The notes: generated from the letters alone by a model not told the origin. Positions 9,338-18,750 are shown, counted from the stretch's first letter. The stretch: DNA of 64,000 nucleotides from Streptococcus oralis (GCF_019929345.1 NZ_JAHZPJ010000009.1:24054-88053), one strand, 5' to 3'. Program-made: numbers and translations.

Positions 9338-9784
9338 TTACCTCATGTTTCTTAGATTTTCTTTTAGGAGGGATTGGTAATGCCGTGAGACATGAACCTC
9401 CTTGTGGGTCTGATAAAAGGAAATGGTGCCCGTTCCTGAAAAGGACTTGTCCACTGAGTAAATCTGACGGATGTTTGCGATCGTTGACTTGGAAACTCGA
9501 CTAAAATAGCGAGGTAAGATGGACTCCAACTCATAGAGTTTGAGGCGAACTTCATAGGCTTCCTTCTGGTTATGAGCGTAGATCTTGCTCCCTTCTGTTT
9601 CAAAGAAGAGAATTTCTGACAGGTCTAGATAATATTCACCTGTCCCCTTGTAAAAAGTCAACCTCGGAGCCTTTGACTCTTGCAAAAGTCGTTGCAAATC
9701 TGCAATTTCATCTGTCAAAGCAGGTGTCTTGATGACAATTTCAGTTTCCTCTAAATTGCCGTCAATCTCAATTCGTAACTTCAT
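9338..9784 (-). CDS. LytTR-domain DNA-binding regulator
   Basis: This 148-residue protein is a transcription regulator without a receiver domain. The C-terminal half (about 55-148) is a LytTR domain with FETEGSKIYAHN, YELESILP and RVSKSTIANIRQI. The N-terminal 50 residues are not recognised. The ATG at 9782-9784 follows AAAGGAG by 5 bases. The gene is paired with the LiaF-like membrane protein. Two 9-base direct repeats spaced 21 bases apart lie upstream (9844-9873), which is the typical LytTR binding geometry, so it probably regulates itself. Known relatives in S. mutans control bacteriocin and competence genes. Confidence 0.88.
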   Translation of the reverse strand: MKLRIEIDGNLEETEIVIKTPALTDEIADLQRLLQESKAPRLTFYKGTGEYYLDLSEILFFETEGSKIYAHNQKEAYEVRLKLYELESILPRYFSRVSKSTIANIRQIYSVDKSFSGTGTISFYQTHKEVHVSRHYQSLLKENLRNMR

Positions 9785-9804
9785 CACATCTCCTTTCTGA
9801 CTCT

Positions 9805-9873
9805 ACTATATCAAAGCTAAGTTAGGAATACAAGGGCAAAAAAGCAAGTGGTCATTTTGAAGCAGTAAGTGGT
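9805..9873 (-). promoter_or_regulatory. LytTR-type direct repeat and promoter
   Basis: On the minus strand ACCACTTAC (9873-9865) and ACCACTTGC (9852-9844) are 12 bases apart, start to start 21 bases. A -10 like TATAGT lies at 9810-9805. The arrangement matches ComE/BlpR-type sites (two 9-base repeats, 12-base spacer). Function is inferred from geometry. Confidence 0.6.
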
Positions 9874-9897
9874 TGTAGGACTAGCTTAACTTACATA

Positions 9898-10413
9898 TCA
9901 GAATAGGAAGAAAAGGAATCCCCACACCAGACCACAAGCATAGCCAGCGATGACATCCTTGGGATAATGTACACCCCCTAAAACCCTCACCAAGCCCAGC
10001 AAAGCTGAGAAGAGCAAGCATGCTAAGCCAACAGGTAGACTAGCATGCAGACAGGCCATGGAGATGATGGTTGCCGAAAAAACATGGCGACTGGGCATCG
10101 ACTGTCCCGAACTATCCTTTTCAAGCAGGGGACAGATATCCCAAGTTTCATAAGGCCGCGGGTGGTTGATTTTCTTACGAAAAAGAGACAAAATCACAAA
10201 ACCTGATGCAGGAATAAGCACATAAACCCCAACTTGCTGACCCAATCCTAGCTGCAGGTAAGTGGTAACTAGCAAGGTTAGATAGACCAGGGGCATAGCT
10301 ACTGTCATCAAACGATTAAAACTGCGTAACAGAAATAGAAGGGTGGGATGGCTGGTGAGCCTGGAGCTGATATTTCGATACCATTCTTGATAATTTTTCA
10401 TTAAATTTCTCAT
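9898..10413 (-). CDS. PAP2-family membrane phosphatase
   Basis: This 171-residue integral membrane protein belongs to the PAP2 superfamily that removes phosphate from lipid phosphates such as undecaprenyl pyrophosphate or phosphatidic acid. The three PAP2 motifs are visible: KKINHPRP (motif 1), MPSRHVF (motif 2, with the catalytic-region histidine) and GLVRVLGGVHYPKDV (motif 3, catalytic histidine H in VHYPKD). Five to six hydrophobic segments surround them. It is followed downstream by the LytTR pair and preceded by a terminator. Its exact substrate cannot be told from sequence. Confidence 0.88.
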   Translation of the reverse strand: MRNLMKNYQEWYRNISSRLTSHPTLLFLLRSFNRLMTVAMPLVYLTLLVTTYLQLGLGQQVGVYVLIPASGFVILSLFRKKINHPRPYETWDICPLLEKDSSGQSMPSRHVFSATIISMACLHASLPVGLACLLFSALLGLVRVLGGVHYPKDVIAGYACGLVWGFLFFLF

Positions 10414-10466
10414 TCATTACCTTGTTTTCGTCTACAGGTGAGACGTTTGTCTTCTAGTATAGTGCA

Positions 10467-10496
10467 GAAAAAGAAGGCCGTCAAGCCTTCTTTTGA
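10467..10496 (-). terminator. Terminator of the multidrug ABC operon
   Basis: AAAAGAAGGCTTGACGGCCTTCTTTTT on the minus strand is a hairpin of 10 bp arms with a terminal T-tract, one base after the ABC gene stop codon. Confidence 0.8.
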
Positions 10497-10497
10497 T

Positions 10498-12258
10498 TTA
10501 TTCTTCTGCTTGGTCTTCTGTAAATTGACTATTGTACAAGTCAGCGTAGAAGCCACCTTGCGCCATCAGCTCCTCATGGTTTCCTTGTTCGATGATATTG
10601 CCATCTTTCATGACAAGAATCAACTCTGCATTACGGATGGTTGACAAGCGGTGGGCAATGACAAAGGAAGTTCTTCCTTCCATCAAACGGTCCATGGCTT
10701 TTTGGATCAATTCCTCTGTCCGTGTGTCAACAGAAGAGGTCGCCTCATCCAAAATCAAGAGTGGTGCATCCTTCAGCAAAGCACGAGCAATGGTTAAGAG
10801 TTGTTTTTGCCCGACAGACAGGGTCACTGTATCGTCCAAGATAGTATCGTAACCGTCTGGCAAAGTCATGATAAAGTGGTGGATTCCCACAGCCTTGCTG
10901 GCTTCCATCATTCGTTCATCACTGATGTCTATCTGATTATATATCAGGTTCTCTTGAATCGTTCCTTCAAAGAGCCAAGTATCCTGCAAGACCATTGAAA
11001 AGGCATCGTGTACTTCCGAACGCTTCATACCCTTGGTATCCACACCATCGATTCGGATACTTCCCTTATCTATCTCATAGAACTTCATCAAAAGATTGAC
11101 AATGGTTGTCTTACCAGCACCAGTCGGTCCAACAATAGCGACCTTTTGCCCTGCTCGAGCTGTAGCTGAGAAGTCATGGATGATGGTGCGCTCTGGTGTA
11201 TAGCCAAAGGAAACCTGATCAAAGACTACTTCACCTCTCATGCCAGTCAATTGTCTTTCCTTATGAGATTCATCTTGCATCTCTGCTTCAGCCAAAAATT
11301 CTAATACACGAGTCATGGCTGCACTCGCTTGTTGCAGGCTCGTAATCCCTTGGGCAATCTGTGACAGAGGTTGGGAGAAGGTCCGTACGTAAACCATAAA
11401 GGCTACAATAATCCCTATCGTGATATGCCCTTCTAACGCCAGCGCGGCCCCAACGATGATGACTAAGACATAACTAAAGTTCCCAACAAAGAACATGGCT
11501 GGCATCATGATACCAGAGATAAACTGAGATTTCCAGATACTATCATGCAAGTCTTGGTTTAAATCAGCAAATCTCGCTTTGGAGGTGTCCACTGCGTTAT
11601 AGCTGGTCACCACATTGTGGCCAGAGTACATTTCTTCCACATAACCATTGACGGCCGCTAGATTATTTTGTTGGGCTTTAAAATAACCCTGTGACTTGGC
11701 CATGATTACGGAAACCGCCGCAAAACCAACAAGGGTTGATACAACTGTTACCAATGCCAAAATCCAGTTCATTCCAAACATGGTCACCAAGACAGCAATC
11801 AACAAGAAACTAGCTGAAAGAACTGTCCCTAAACTTTGGTTGAGAGATTGCGCTGCCGTATCCACATCATTGGTCACGCGCGAAAGGGTGTCTCCTTGTG
11901 AATGGCGGTCAAAATAGCCAAGTGGCAAACGATTGATTTTTTCAGCGATTGCTGTCCGCAAGCGTTTTGAAAAATGTTGGATACTCGTTGAAAAGATATA
12001 GGCCTGAGTATAATTAAGGATGACTCCAAACACATATAGGACAACCAAAAATCCAGCAATACTTGAAACAGCCTCTAAATCAATTTCTGTCATCAAGCCA
12101 TCTGAAATCAAGTTAGTAATTTCTTTAATCTTAGTTGGACCATATACGGTTATGATGCTTGAAATGACTGCAGCCACAACTGCTATTAGGAGAGGGAGTT
12201 GGAGGCCTGTCATATAAGGTTTGCACTGTTTCCAGAACGACACTTTTTTATTTTCCAT
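10498..12258 (-). CDS. ABC multidrug exporter half-transporter, second subunit
   Basis: This 586-residue protein is one half of a heterodimeric ABC exporter: six membrane segments (about 1-320) then an ATPase domain. Walker A is GPTGAGKTT, the signature is a modified LSVGQ, and Walker B is LLILDEATS with the catalytic glutamate kept. I choose the ATG at 12256-12258 because AAGGAGGAATTGGAAC precedes it; it overlaps the end of the partner gene by 11 bases. The MarR regulator and both subunits form one operon. The set resembles SatR-SatA-SatB of S. suis and the BmrCD/LmrCD type, which export drugs such as fluoroquinolones; the substrate here is unproven. Confidence 0.9.
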   Translation of the reverse strand: MENKKVSFWKQCKPYMTGLQLPLLIAVVAAVISSIITVYGPTKIKEITNLISDGLMTEIDLEAVSSIAGFLVVLYVFGVILNYTQAYIFSTSIQHFSKRLRTAIAEKINRLPLGYFDRHSQGDTLSRVTNDVDTAAQSLNQSLGTVLSASFLLIAVLVTMFGMNWILALVTVVSTLVGFAAVSVIMAKSQGYFKAQQNNLAAVNGYVEEMYSGHNVVTSYNAVDTSKARFADLNQDLHDSIWKSQFISGIMMPAMFFVGNFSYVLVIIVGAALALEGHITIGIIVAFMVYVRTFSQPLSQIAQGITSLQQASAAMTRVLEFLAEAEMQDESHKERQLTGMRGEVVFDQVSFGYTPERTIIHDFSATARAGQKVAIVGPTGAGKTTIVNLLMKFYEIDKGSIRIDGVDTKGMKRSEVHDAFSMVLQDTWLFEGTIQENLIYNQIDISDERMMEASKAVGIHHFIMTLPDGYDTILDDTVTLSVGQKQLLTIARALLKDAPLLILDEATSSVDTRTEELIQKAMDRLMEGRTSFVIAHRLSTIRNAELILVMKDGNIIEQGNHEELMAQGGFYADLYNSQFTEDQAEE

Positions 12259-14017
12259 GTTCCAATTCCTCCTTCGATAGTTGTGAGTAGGCAATTTCTT
12301 GGTAGACTTCGTTGGTAGCTAGAAGTTCCTTGTGGGTGCCTTGTCCCACAACTTTTCCTTGATCCAACACTAAGATCAAGTTTGCATCCATAATGGTAGA
12401 AATCCGCTGCGCTACGATGAGCTTGGTCATGGATTTTGTTTTCTCAGCTAGTTCTTGGCGTAGGACACGATCTGTCTTGTAGTCCAAGGCTGAGAAGGAA
12501 TCATCAAAGATGATAATCTCTGGTTTACGAGCCAAGGCACGCGCAATGGCCAAACGCTGTCTTTGACCTCCTGAGAAGTTGGTTCCACCTTGGGCTACTT
12601 CTGATGCAAGTCCTGCTTCCTTATCCTCTATGAAGCTTTTAGACTGGGCCAATTCAAGGGCTTGCCACATAGCAGCCTCGCTTAGAGGAGTTTCTTTGCT
12701 CTTACCAAAGTCCAAGTTCCCCTTGACATTTCCAGAAAAGAGTACAGCTTTTTGTGGAATATAGCCGACCTTATTGCGCAAATCTTCCAAATTGTAATCT
12801 TGTACATTGACACCATCCACTAGGATTTGTCCATCTGAAACGTCGTAAAAACGTGGCAAAAGGTTGACTAGGGTGGACTTTCCTGATCCAGTCGATCCGA
12901 TGAAGGCTACGGTTTGACCCGCTTCTGCTTTGAAAGTGACATGTTCCACGACTGCTTCTGAGTTTTTAGAGTAGCGGAAAGTCACATCACGGAATTCCAC
13001 TTGTCCTTGAACTGAAGGATCCGCTGTCTGTGCATGACTAGGATTTTCAATAGAAGAATGCAAATCCAATACTTGATTGATACGTCCTGCCGAAACCAAG
13101 GTACGAGGAAGAACGATAAAGAGTGCTCCCATGAGAAGGAAGCCCATCACGACCTGCATAGCATAGGACATGAAGACCACCATATCACTAAAGAGTGGCA
13201 GACGTTCTGCCAAACTTGCATCGTTGATGATATAGGCACCAATCCAGTAAATAGCTAAACTTAGTCCACTGGAAATCGCCATCATAATGGGATTCATAAT
13301 GGCCATCAATCGATTGACAAAGAGATTGAGACGTGTTACCTCATCGTTGGCTGCTTCAAATTTCTTATCTTGGTAATCCTCGGCATTGTATGCGCGAACA
13401 ACTCGAATCCCAGTCAAACTTTCACGAGTGATGCTATTGAGTTTATCTGTCAATTTTTGGATGACCGATTGTTTAGGAAAGGCCAGAGTCATAAGAACGG
13501 TTGTCATCAAGACATTGACAATAACAGCCACAACGACCGCCCAGAGCCAGTATTCCGATTTCCCAAGGATTTTTCCAATAGCCCAGATTGCCATGATTGG
13601 CCCACGAGTAACCACCTGGAGTCCCATGGTAAAGAGCATCTGAACCTGTGTGATATCATTAGTCGTCCGAGTCAAGAGACTTGGGATTGAAAAACGTTTG
13701 ATCTCTGTCTGCGAGAAATCTAGAACACGATTAAAAATATCGCTTCGTAAATGAGTTGTGTAAGACGCTGCAACGCGAGCAGCAAAGAAACCAACCATAA
13801 CAGATGAAAAGAAAGCCAATAAAGACAAACCAATCATCTTCGCAGCTGGTGACCAGAGTGCGTCCATCTGTGTCCCTGACGTTCCGAGTAATTCTGTAAT
13901 TTGCGAAATGTAGGTCGGTACCTCTAACTCGAGATAGACCGAGAAACAAGTGAAAAGAATCGTAAGGACAATCATCCCCCACTCTTTTCCTGTAATACGT
14001 TTAGCGAGTTTCTTCAT
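12248..14017 (-). CDS. ABC multidrug exporter half-transporter, first subunit
   Basis: This 589-residue protein is the partner half-transporter, with six membrane segments (about 15-310) and a C-terminal ATPase. Walker A is GSTGSGKST, the signature FSGGQRQRLAIARAL is intact, but the Walker B end reads IIIFDDSFSALD, so the catalytic glutamate is aspartate. Together with the modified LSVGQ signature of the other subunit this gives one degenerate and one competent ATP site, the known asymmetric arrangement of heterodimeric exporters. The start overlaps the end of the marR-type gene by 17 bases, so translation is coupled. Confidence 0.9.
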   Translation of the reverse strand: MKKLAKRITGKEWGMIVLTILFTCFSVYLELEVPTYISQITELLGTSGTQMDALWSPAAKMIGLSLLAFFSSVMVGFFAARVAASYTTHLRSDIFNRVLDFSQTEIKRFSIPSLLTRTTNDITQVQMLFTMGLQVVTRGPIMAIWAIGKILGKSEYWLWAVVVAVIVNVLMTTVLMTLAFPKQSVIQKLTDKLNSITRESLTGIRVVRAYNAEDYQDKKFEAANDEVTRLNLFVNRLMAIMNPIMMAISSGLSLAIYWIGAYIINDASLAERLPLFSDMVVFMSYAMQVVMGFLLMGALFIVLPRTLVSAGRINQVLDLHSSIENPSHAQTADPSVQGQVEFRDVTFRYSKNSEAVVEHVTFKAEAGQTVAFIGSTGSGKSTLVNLLPRFYDVSDGQILVDGVNVQDYNLEDLRNKVGYIPQKAVLFSGNVKGNLDFGKSKETPLSEAAMWQALELAQSKSFIEDKEAGLASEVAQGGTNFSGGQRQRLAIARALARKPEIIIFDDSFSALDYKTDRVLRQELAEKTKSMTKLIVAQRISTIMDANLILVLDQGKVVGQGTHKELLATNEVYQEIAYSQLSKEELEHGK

Positions 14018-14462
14018 TCTCTCCTCCTATCTTCTCAACATTTTCTTGCAACTGACCGAGGACCTTTTCAAAGATTGCCAAGTCTGACTTTGAAACACCC
14101 TCTAGCAGACTCTGATCGATCCGATCAAAAAAGGCCTTAACTTCTTGCATCTGCGAACGCGATTTATCCGTCAAGCGAACAAACTTTGCCCGCTTATCAC
14201 TCGGGCTGGCCTCTAGTTCAACCAAACCATTTTGTACCATGCGCTTGACTAGATTACTCGCAACAGATTTAGTAATATTGAGTTCCTGCTCGATATCCTT
14301 AATTAAGACCAGATTTTCAGACTGTTCTTGGCAATCTAAAAAACGCAGAACCTGCCCCTGCGGTCCACCCATAAATTCAAGGCCACATCGCTTGGCTTCT
14401 TTCTGTATCATCAGATGAGCCTGGTATCCAAAACGTTTAAACATCAACATCGGCTTGTTCAT
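14001..14462 (-). CDS. MarR-family transcriptional regulator of the ABC exporter
   Basis: This 153-residue protein has the winged helix of the MarR family: the recognition region is about residues 50-95 (ELNITKSVASNLVKRMVQNG and the wing SPSDKRAKFVRLT). It is the first gene of the operon with the two exporter halves and overlaps the next gene by 17 bases. Three similar palindromes around the promoter (14488-14576) are likely operators, so it probably represses its own operon and releases it when a drug binds. The organisation equals that of SatR-SatAB as I remember it. Confidence 0.9.
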   Translation of the reverse strand: MNKPMLMFKRFGYQAHLMIQKEAKRCGLEFMGGPQGQVLRFLDCQEQSENLVLIKDIEQELNITKSVASNLVKRMVQNGLVELEASPSDKRAKFVRLTDKSRSQMQEVKAFFDRIDQSLLEGVSKSDLAIFEKVLGQLQENVEKIGGENEETR

Positions 14463-14487
14463 GATTGCTCCTTTCTCACGATAAATA

Positions 14488-14576
14488 TAGTTCTCTGGAG
14501 AACTAATTAAGTTTCTATGAGAACTATTCTATCACTTCCAGAAGAAATGTCAAGAAAAAAGTTTCCAAGAGAACTA
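14488..14576 (-). promoter_or_regulatory. MarR-regulated promoter with three operator-like palindromes
   Basis: The promoter reads TTGACA (14553-14548), 16 bases, TAGAAT (14531-14526) on the minus strand. Palindrome A is TAGTTCTCTGGAGAACTA at 14488-14505, B at 14509-14526 (AGTTTC..GAGAACTA) touches the -10, and C at 14559-14576 (AGTTTC..GAGAACTA) lies upstream of the -35. The sequence thus shows three related sites around one promoter; binding by the MarR protein is inferred. Confidence 0.75.
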
Positions 14577-14584
14577 TTCTCTTG

Positions 14585-14622
14585 ATAAAAAATATCCTAA
14601 GCCAGCTTTTCTCGCTTAGGAT
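14585..14622 (-). terminator. Terminator of the YebC-family gene
   Basis: ATCCTAAGC and GCTTAGGAT pair, followed on the minus strand by ATTTTTTATC, 18 bases after the stop codon at 14641. Confidence 0.75.
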
Positions 14623-14640
14623 GATTTTCATTTCTTCAAA

Positions 14641-15357
14641 TTAGAATCCATCTACGTTTGTGTAGATCTTTTGCACGTCTTCGTCGTCCTCAAGAACGCT
14701 GTAAAGTTTCTCAAATGTTTCCAAATCTTCACCTGACAACTCAACTTCTGACTGAGGAATCATTTCCAATTCAGTAACTTGAAATTCTTGGATACCTGAC
14801 TCACGAAGGGCAACGATAGCCTTGTGAAGGTCTGTTGGAGCTGTGTAAACAGTGATTGTTCCATCTTCTGCTTCTACATCATCCACATCAATATCTGCTT
14901 CAAGCAAAAGTTCAAAGATGGCATCCGCATCATCACCTGCAAATACGATAACACCCTTGTTGTCAAAGAGGTATGAAACCGAACCTGAAGTGCCCATATT
15001 TCCGCCATTTTTACCAAAAGCAGCACGAACGTTCGCAGCTGTACGGTTGACGTTTGAAGTCAAGGTATCCACAATCAGCATAGAACCATTTGGTCCAAAT
15101 CCTTCGTAACGTCCTTCTGTAAAGGTTTCGTCTGTGTTTCCTTTTGCTTTATCAATCGCTTTATCGATAACGTGTTTTGGCACTTGGGCTTGTTTAGCAC
15201 GATCGATAACGAATTTCAAAGCAGTGTTTGATTCTGGGTCTGGATCACCTTTTTTAGCTGCTACATAGATTTCTACACCAAATTTTGCATATACTTTAGA
15301 GTTAGCTCCATCTTTAGCCGTTTTCTTGGCTACGATATTGGCCCATTTACGTCCCAT
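14641..15357 (-). CDS. YebC/PmpR-family transcriptional regulatory protein
   Basis: This 238-residue protein belongs to the YebC/TACO1 family (formerly DUF28). It begins [20 protein letters not shown] and has the family core [20 protein letters not shown] and [20 protein letters not shown]. Family members are DNA-binding regulators in some bacteria; recent work on the family also implicates them in relieving ribosome stalling at proline stretches. The N-terminus MGRKWANI is the short form typical of streptococci, compared with MAGHSKW in others. It appears monocistronic with its own terminator. Confidence 0.93.
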   Translation of the reverse strand: MGRKWANIVAKKTAKDGANSKVYAKFGVEIYVAAKKGDPDPESNTALKFVIDRAKQAQVPKHVIDKAIDKAKGNTDETFTEGRYEGFGPNGSMLIVDTLTSNVNRTAANVRAAFGKNGGNMGTSGSVSYLFDNKGVIVFAGDDADAIFELLLEADIDVDDVEAEDGTITVYTAPTDLHKAIVALRESGIQEFQVTELEMIPQSEVELSGEDLETFEKLYSVLEDDEDVQKIYTNVDGF

Positions 15358-15453
15358 TAGGAATCTCCTTTTTTCACATTTTAATCTTTCTTATTATAAC
15401 ACAAGTTTTTTCGATTTTCACTAGAGGAAATGGATTTTATTCAGCAAATCGAG

Positions 15454-16824
15454 CTATGATGACACTTTTGTTGCCAAGATTGCCTTGCCTTCTTTTATCA
15501 GGGGATGGCGGAAAAGTGAAAAGTACAGTTGGGTAGTCATGGCAACCCAGATAAGGGGTTCGCAAAGGATGACTCCCCTATACCCTGCCCAAGGGATAAT
15601 CAAAACCACAAAAATGATTTTCCCGATTAGTTCTATAAAGCTGGAAACTAGAGGAAGGACTTTCTGCCCCAAGCCCTGCAAGCAATTCCGATAAATCAGC
15701 AAAAGGCTCAAAATCGGATAAAAGACTGAACTGATTTGCAGGTAGAGGCTACCATTTTCTACCAAGTAAGTATCTGTTGAACTGACCAAGAAGGAAACTA
15801 AGGTAGGACTGGCAAAAAAGAGGATGACACAAACAAAGCCTGCCCAGGACATGCTCAAACGACTCCCAATACCAAGACCTTGAACTATGCGGTCTGGTCG
15901 CTTGGCCCCGAGATTCTGAGAGGCAAAGGTCGTCATAGCAGAAGAAATAGCCGTCATCGGAAGGAGAGCAAAGGCCATAATGCGGCGCGCTGCTGTTTGG
16001 GCACTAATAATCACTGCTCCAAAGGTATTGACCGAAGATTGTAAAATCACACTACCGATAGACACAATAGAACTCATCAAACCCATAGCCAAACCTTGCT
16101 CCAAGAGATCAGCGTACAAGGCCTTATCCCATTTGAAATGCTTGAGTTTAGGGAGAAGTTCTGGAACACTCTTGCGGATATAATAAAAGCAGAGAACCGC
16201 TGATAAGCCTTGCGAGATAATGGTAGCAAGCCCCGCAGATTGAACTCCCAGATGCAGTTGCGTAATGAAATACAAATCCAGAACCACATTGACCAAGGCA
16301 GAAAAAATCAGAAATCCAAGAGCCGCTAGACTATCACCAATAGACCGCAACAATCCCGCAAAGAGGTTATAAGCAAAGCTAACACCTACACAAGTCACAA
16401 TCATAGAAATATATTGATAGGATTGAGGAAGGATTTCAGCAGGGGTATCTAAATATTGCAAGAGTGGATACAGACCGACAAAGCCCATCAGCATAACCAA
16501 AATACTGAGAAGTCCTCCTAAAATCCAGGTTGCAGCAACTGCTTCTTTGATTTTAGTGAAATTACGAGCCCCATAATAGCGGGCAATGACAATCCCCATG
16601 CCATTTCCAACACCAAGCGTAAAGCCTATAATCAAGTCAAAAATGGCAGTTGTCGCCCCTACTGCAGCCAAGGAATCTTGACCAAGAAAACGCCCAACAA
16701 TCAAGACATCAGCTGTATTATAAAGCTGTTGGAAAATATTTGACAGCAAGATTGGAAAGGCAAAGCTTAACAGCGCAGGAAGAATAGGACCATGTATCAA
16801 GTCCACGGATCGTTTCTTATTCAT
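15454..16824 (-). CDS. MATE-family efflux protein (DinF-like position)
   Basis: This 456-residue protein has twelve predicted membrane segments in two similar halves, as in MATE multidrug/sodium antiporters. The N-terminal half has QQLYNTADVLIVGRFLG and the second half repeats the pattern around residue 260 (IVSIGSVILQ, NTFGAVIISAQTAARR). It lies on the same strand and close to recA, where pneumococci have dinF, but a gene on the other strand lies between, so it is not in a recA operon here. I leave the symbol empty because several MATE paralogues exist in streptococci. Confidence 0.85.
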   Translation of the reverse strand: MNKKRSVDLIHGPILPALLSFAFPILLSNIFQQLYNTADVLIVGRFLGQDSLAAVGATTAIFDLIIGFTLGVGNGMGIVIARYYGARNFTKIKEAVAATWILGGLLSILVMLMGFVGLYPLLQYLDTPAEILPQSYQYISMIVTCVGVSFAYNLFAGLLRSIGDSLAALGFLIFSALVNVVLDLYFITQLHLGVQSAGLATIISQGLSAVLCFYYIRKSVPELLPKLKHFKWDKALYADLLEQGLAMGLMSSIVSIGSVILQSSVNTFGAVIISAQTAARRIMAFALLPMTAISSAMTTFASQNLGAKRPDRIVQGLGIGSRLSMSWAGFVCVILFFASPTLVSFLVSSTDTYLVENGSLYLQISSVFYPILSLLLIYRNCLQGLGQKVLPLVSSFIELIGKIIFVVLIIPWAGYRGVILCEPLIWVAMTTQLYFSLFRHPLIKEGKAILATKVSS

Positions 16825-16885
16825 AAAGCTATTATATCAGCTTTCTAGAGGAGCGACAAGGCTCTATAACTAAGTTTGCAATCAA

Positions 16886-16914
16886 TTGCTTACAGAGAAA
16901 CAATTTGCTATAAT
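16886..16914 (+). promoter_or_regulatory. Promoter of the GNAT gene
   Basis: TTGCTT at 16886-16891 and TATAAT at 16909-16914 are separated by 17 bases, with a TGC extension before the -10. This places the transcript start just before the ribosome binding site and supports the ATG at 16934. Confidence 0.7.
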
Positions 16915-16933
16915 CAAGAAAAGGAGGTCATTT

Positions 16934-17488
16934 ATGAGTTTGACCAGTCAATTAATTACCGATGTATTTCCCGATCTGGATAAGGTTGAAAAGCTAAACA
17001 AGGAAGCATTCCCAGAGGAAGAACGAGTTCCTCTGTCAGAGTTTTTACGCTATCAGGACCGAGAAGATGCTCACTTTTTTGCCTTTTATAATCAAGAAGA
17101 GTTTGTCGGCTTTGCTTTTGCCATCTCCAATCCAAAGGCCTTCTATATCAGTTTTTTTGCCATCATGCCCCACTTGAGAAGCCACGGATATGGAAAAGAA
17201 ATCATCGAAAAGCTGACTGATTTTTACCAGCGAACCATGTTACTAGAAGTCGAGCGATTGGATGAAAAATGCGATAACTTGGAGCAGAGAAAGGCCCGCA
17301 TGGACTTCTATCGCCAAAATGGCTTTAAAACAGCCAATGCTTTTCTAGAGTATGAAGGTTTGAGTTTTGAAATCCTCTATCGTGGCGATCATTTTGACGA
17401 AGAAGCCTATCGCGACATCTTCCAAAAGTTACAGGATGAGCATTATTTTGACTTTCATATCGAGTATCGTCGTTTTAGCGATCATTAG
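16934..17488 (+). CDS. GNAT-family N-acetyltransferase
   Basis: This 184-residue protein is a GNAT acetyltransferase. The acetyl-CoA binding segment is FAIMPHLRSHGYGKEIIEKL (about 76-95, Q/RxxGxG type: RSHGYG), and a C-terminal DFYRQNGFK motif matches the usual strand 5 region. The ATG at 16934 has AAGGAGGTCATTT before it; a longer reading would start inside the promoter. It is the only plus-strand gene in this region and converges with recA across a shared terminator. The substrate is unknown. Confidence 0.85.
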   Translation: MSLTSQLITDVFPDLDKVEKLNKEAFPEEERVPLSEFLRYQDREDAHFFAFYNQEEFVGFAFAISNPKAFYISFFAIMPHLRSHGYGKEIIEKLTDFYQRTMLLEVERLDEKCDNLEQRKARMDFYRQNGFKTANAFLEYEGLSFEILYRGDHFDEEAYRDIFQKLQDEHYFDFHIEYRRFSDH

Positions 17489-17510
17489 CTCTTTCATCTG
17501 AAGCAAATAT

Positions 17511-17541
17511 AAAAAGTAGCAGTTCCTATCTGCTACTTTTT
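17511..17541. terminator. Bidirectional terminator between GNAT and recA
   Basis: AAAAAGTAGCAG and CTGCTACTTTTT form a 12-bp stem with T-tracts on both strands, between the two convergent genes. Confidence 0.8.
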
Positions 17542-17544
17542 ATG

Positions 17545-18696
17545 TTATTCTTCAATTTCGATTTCAAGTCCATCGCCTAGGTCAAGTGTTACTTCTTGGT
17601 TAGGTGCTAAATCTTCAACTACAGAAGTAGGGGTTGTCCCTTCTTCATCTTCAATCAAACCATATTGAACACGAACTTGATGGTCAATGGCATCAAAGAT
17701 TTCTGGATGATCCGCCAAGTATTTCTTAGCATTTTCAGATCCTTGCCCGATTTTTTCACCCTTATAAGAGTACCAAGCTCCTGCTTTTTGGATGATATCG
17801 AGATCACTTGCAATCTTCAAGAGCTCACCAGTCTTAGAAATTCCTTCTCCGTACATGATTTCAACAAAGGCCTCCTTAAACGGTGGAGCCACCTTGTTTT
17901 TCACGACCTTGATCTTGGTTTCCTTACCGACATTGGTATCTTTTTGGTCACCAGTTCCCTTGATTTGTGTGCTTCCACGAACATCCAAACGGACTGAAGC
18001 GTAGAATTTCAGAGCACGTCCACCAGGAGTTGTTTCTGGGTTTCCAAACATAACTCCAACTTTTTCACGCAATTGGTTGATAAAGATGGCAATTGTTTTG
18101 GTTTTATTGATAGAAGCTCCGAGTTTACGCATGGCCTGGCTCATCATACGAGCCTGCAAACCAACGTGGCTATCTCCAATATCCCCATCAATTTCTGCAC
18201 GAGGTACAAGGGCCGCAACTGAGTCAATAACGACGAGGTCAACTGCACCTGAGTCAATCAATTTTCCTGCAATTTCAAGACCTTGCTCACCTGAGTCTGG
18301 TTGTGACAAGAGCAGCTCATCAATATTCACACCAAGGGCCGCAGCATAGGCTGGGTCAAGAGCATGTTCCGCATCGATAAAGGCAGCAATACCGCCTTCT
18401 TTTTGCGCCTGCGCCACCGCATGAAGGGCAACCGTTGTCTTACCAGATGACTCCGGTCCATAGATTTCGATGATACGTCCTTTAGGATAACCACCTGAAC
18501 CAAGAGCAATGTCCAGAGCCAATGAGCCTGAACTCATCACTTGAACTTTTTGCTCCGCGCGCTCACCCAAGCGCATGATTGATCCTTTACCAAAGTCTTT
18601 CTCAATCAATTTCAGGGCATCGTTCAATGCTTTTTCACGGTCAGCCCCAAATTTTTTCCCAATTTCATCTAATTTTTTTGTTGGTTTTTTCGCCAT
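17545..18696 (-). CDS. recA: Recombinase RecA
   Basis: This 383-residue protein is RecA, the ATP-dependent strand-exchange protein for recombination, SOS and transformation. Walker A is GPESSGKTT (about 80-88), Walker B is [10 protein letters not shown], and the DNA-binding loops lie around [17 protein letters not shown] and [15 protein letters not shown]. The C-terminus is acidic ([12 protein letters not shown]). It follows cinA by 54 bases and shares the CIN-box promoter upstream of cinA, so it should be induced in competence, as known for streptococci. A strong terminator follows directly; no lytA is next to it. Confidence 0.98.
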   Translation of the reverse strand: MAKKPTKKLDEIGKKFGADREKALNDALKLIEKDFGKGSIMRLGERAEQKVQVMSSGSLALDIALGSGGYPKGRIIEIYGPESSGKTTVALHAVAQAQKEGGIAAFIDAEHALDPAYAAALGVNIDELLLSQPDSGEQGLEIAGKLIDSGAVDLVVIDSVAALVPRAEIDGDIGDSHVGLQARMMSQAMRKLGASINKTKTIAIFINQLREKVGVMFGNPETTPGGRALKFYASVRLDVRGSTQIKGTGDQKDTNVGKETKIKVVKNKVAPPFKEAFVEIMYGEGISKTGELLKIASDLDIIQKAGAWYSYKGEKIGQGSENAKKYLADHPEIFDAIDHQVRVQYGLIEDEEGTTPTSVVEDLAPNQEVTLDLGDGLEIEIEE

Positions 18697-18750
18697 TCTA
18701 TTCTCCTGTATTCTAATAGTCCTAAGACCTATCTACTATTATATCAAAAG

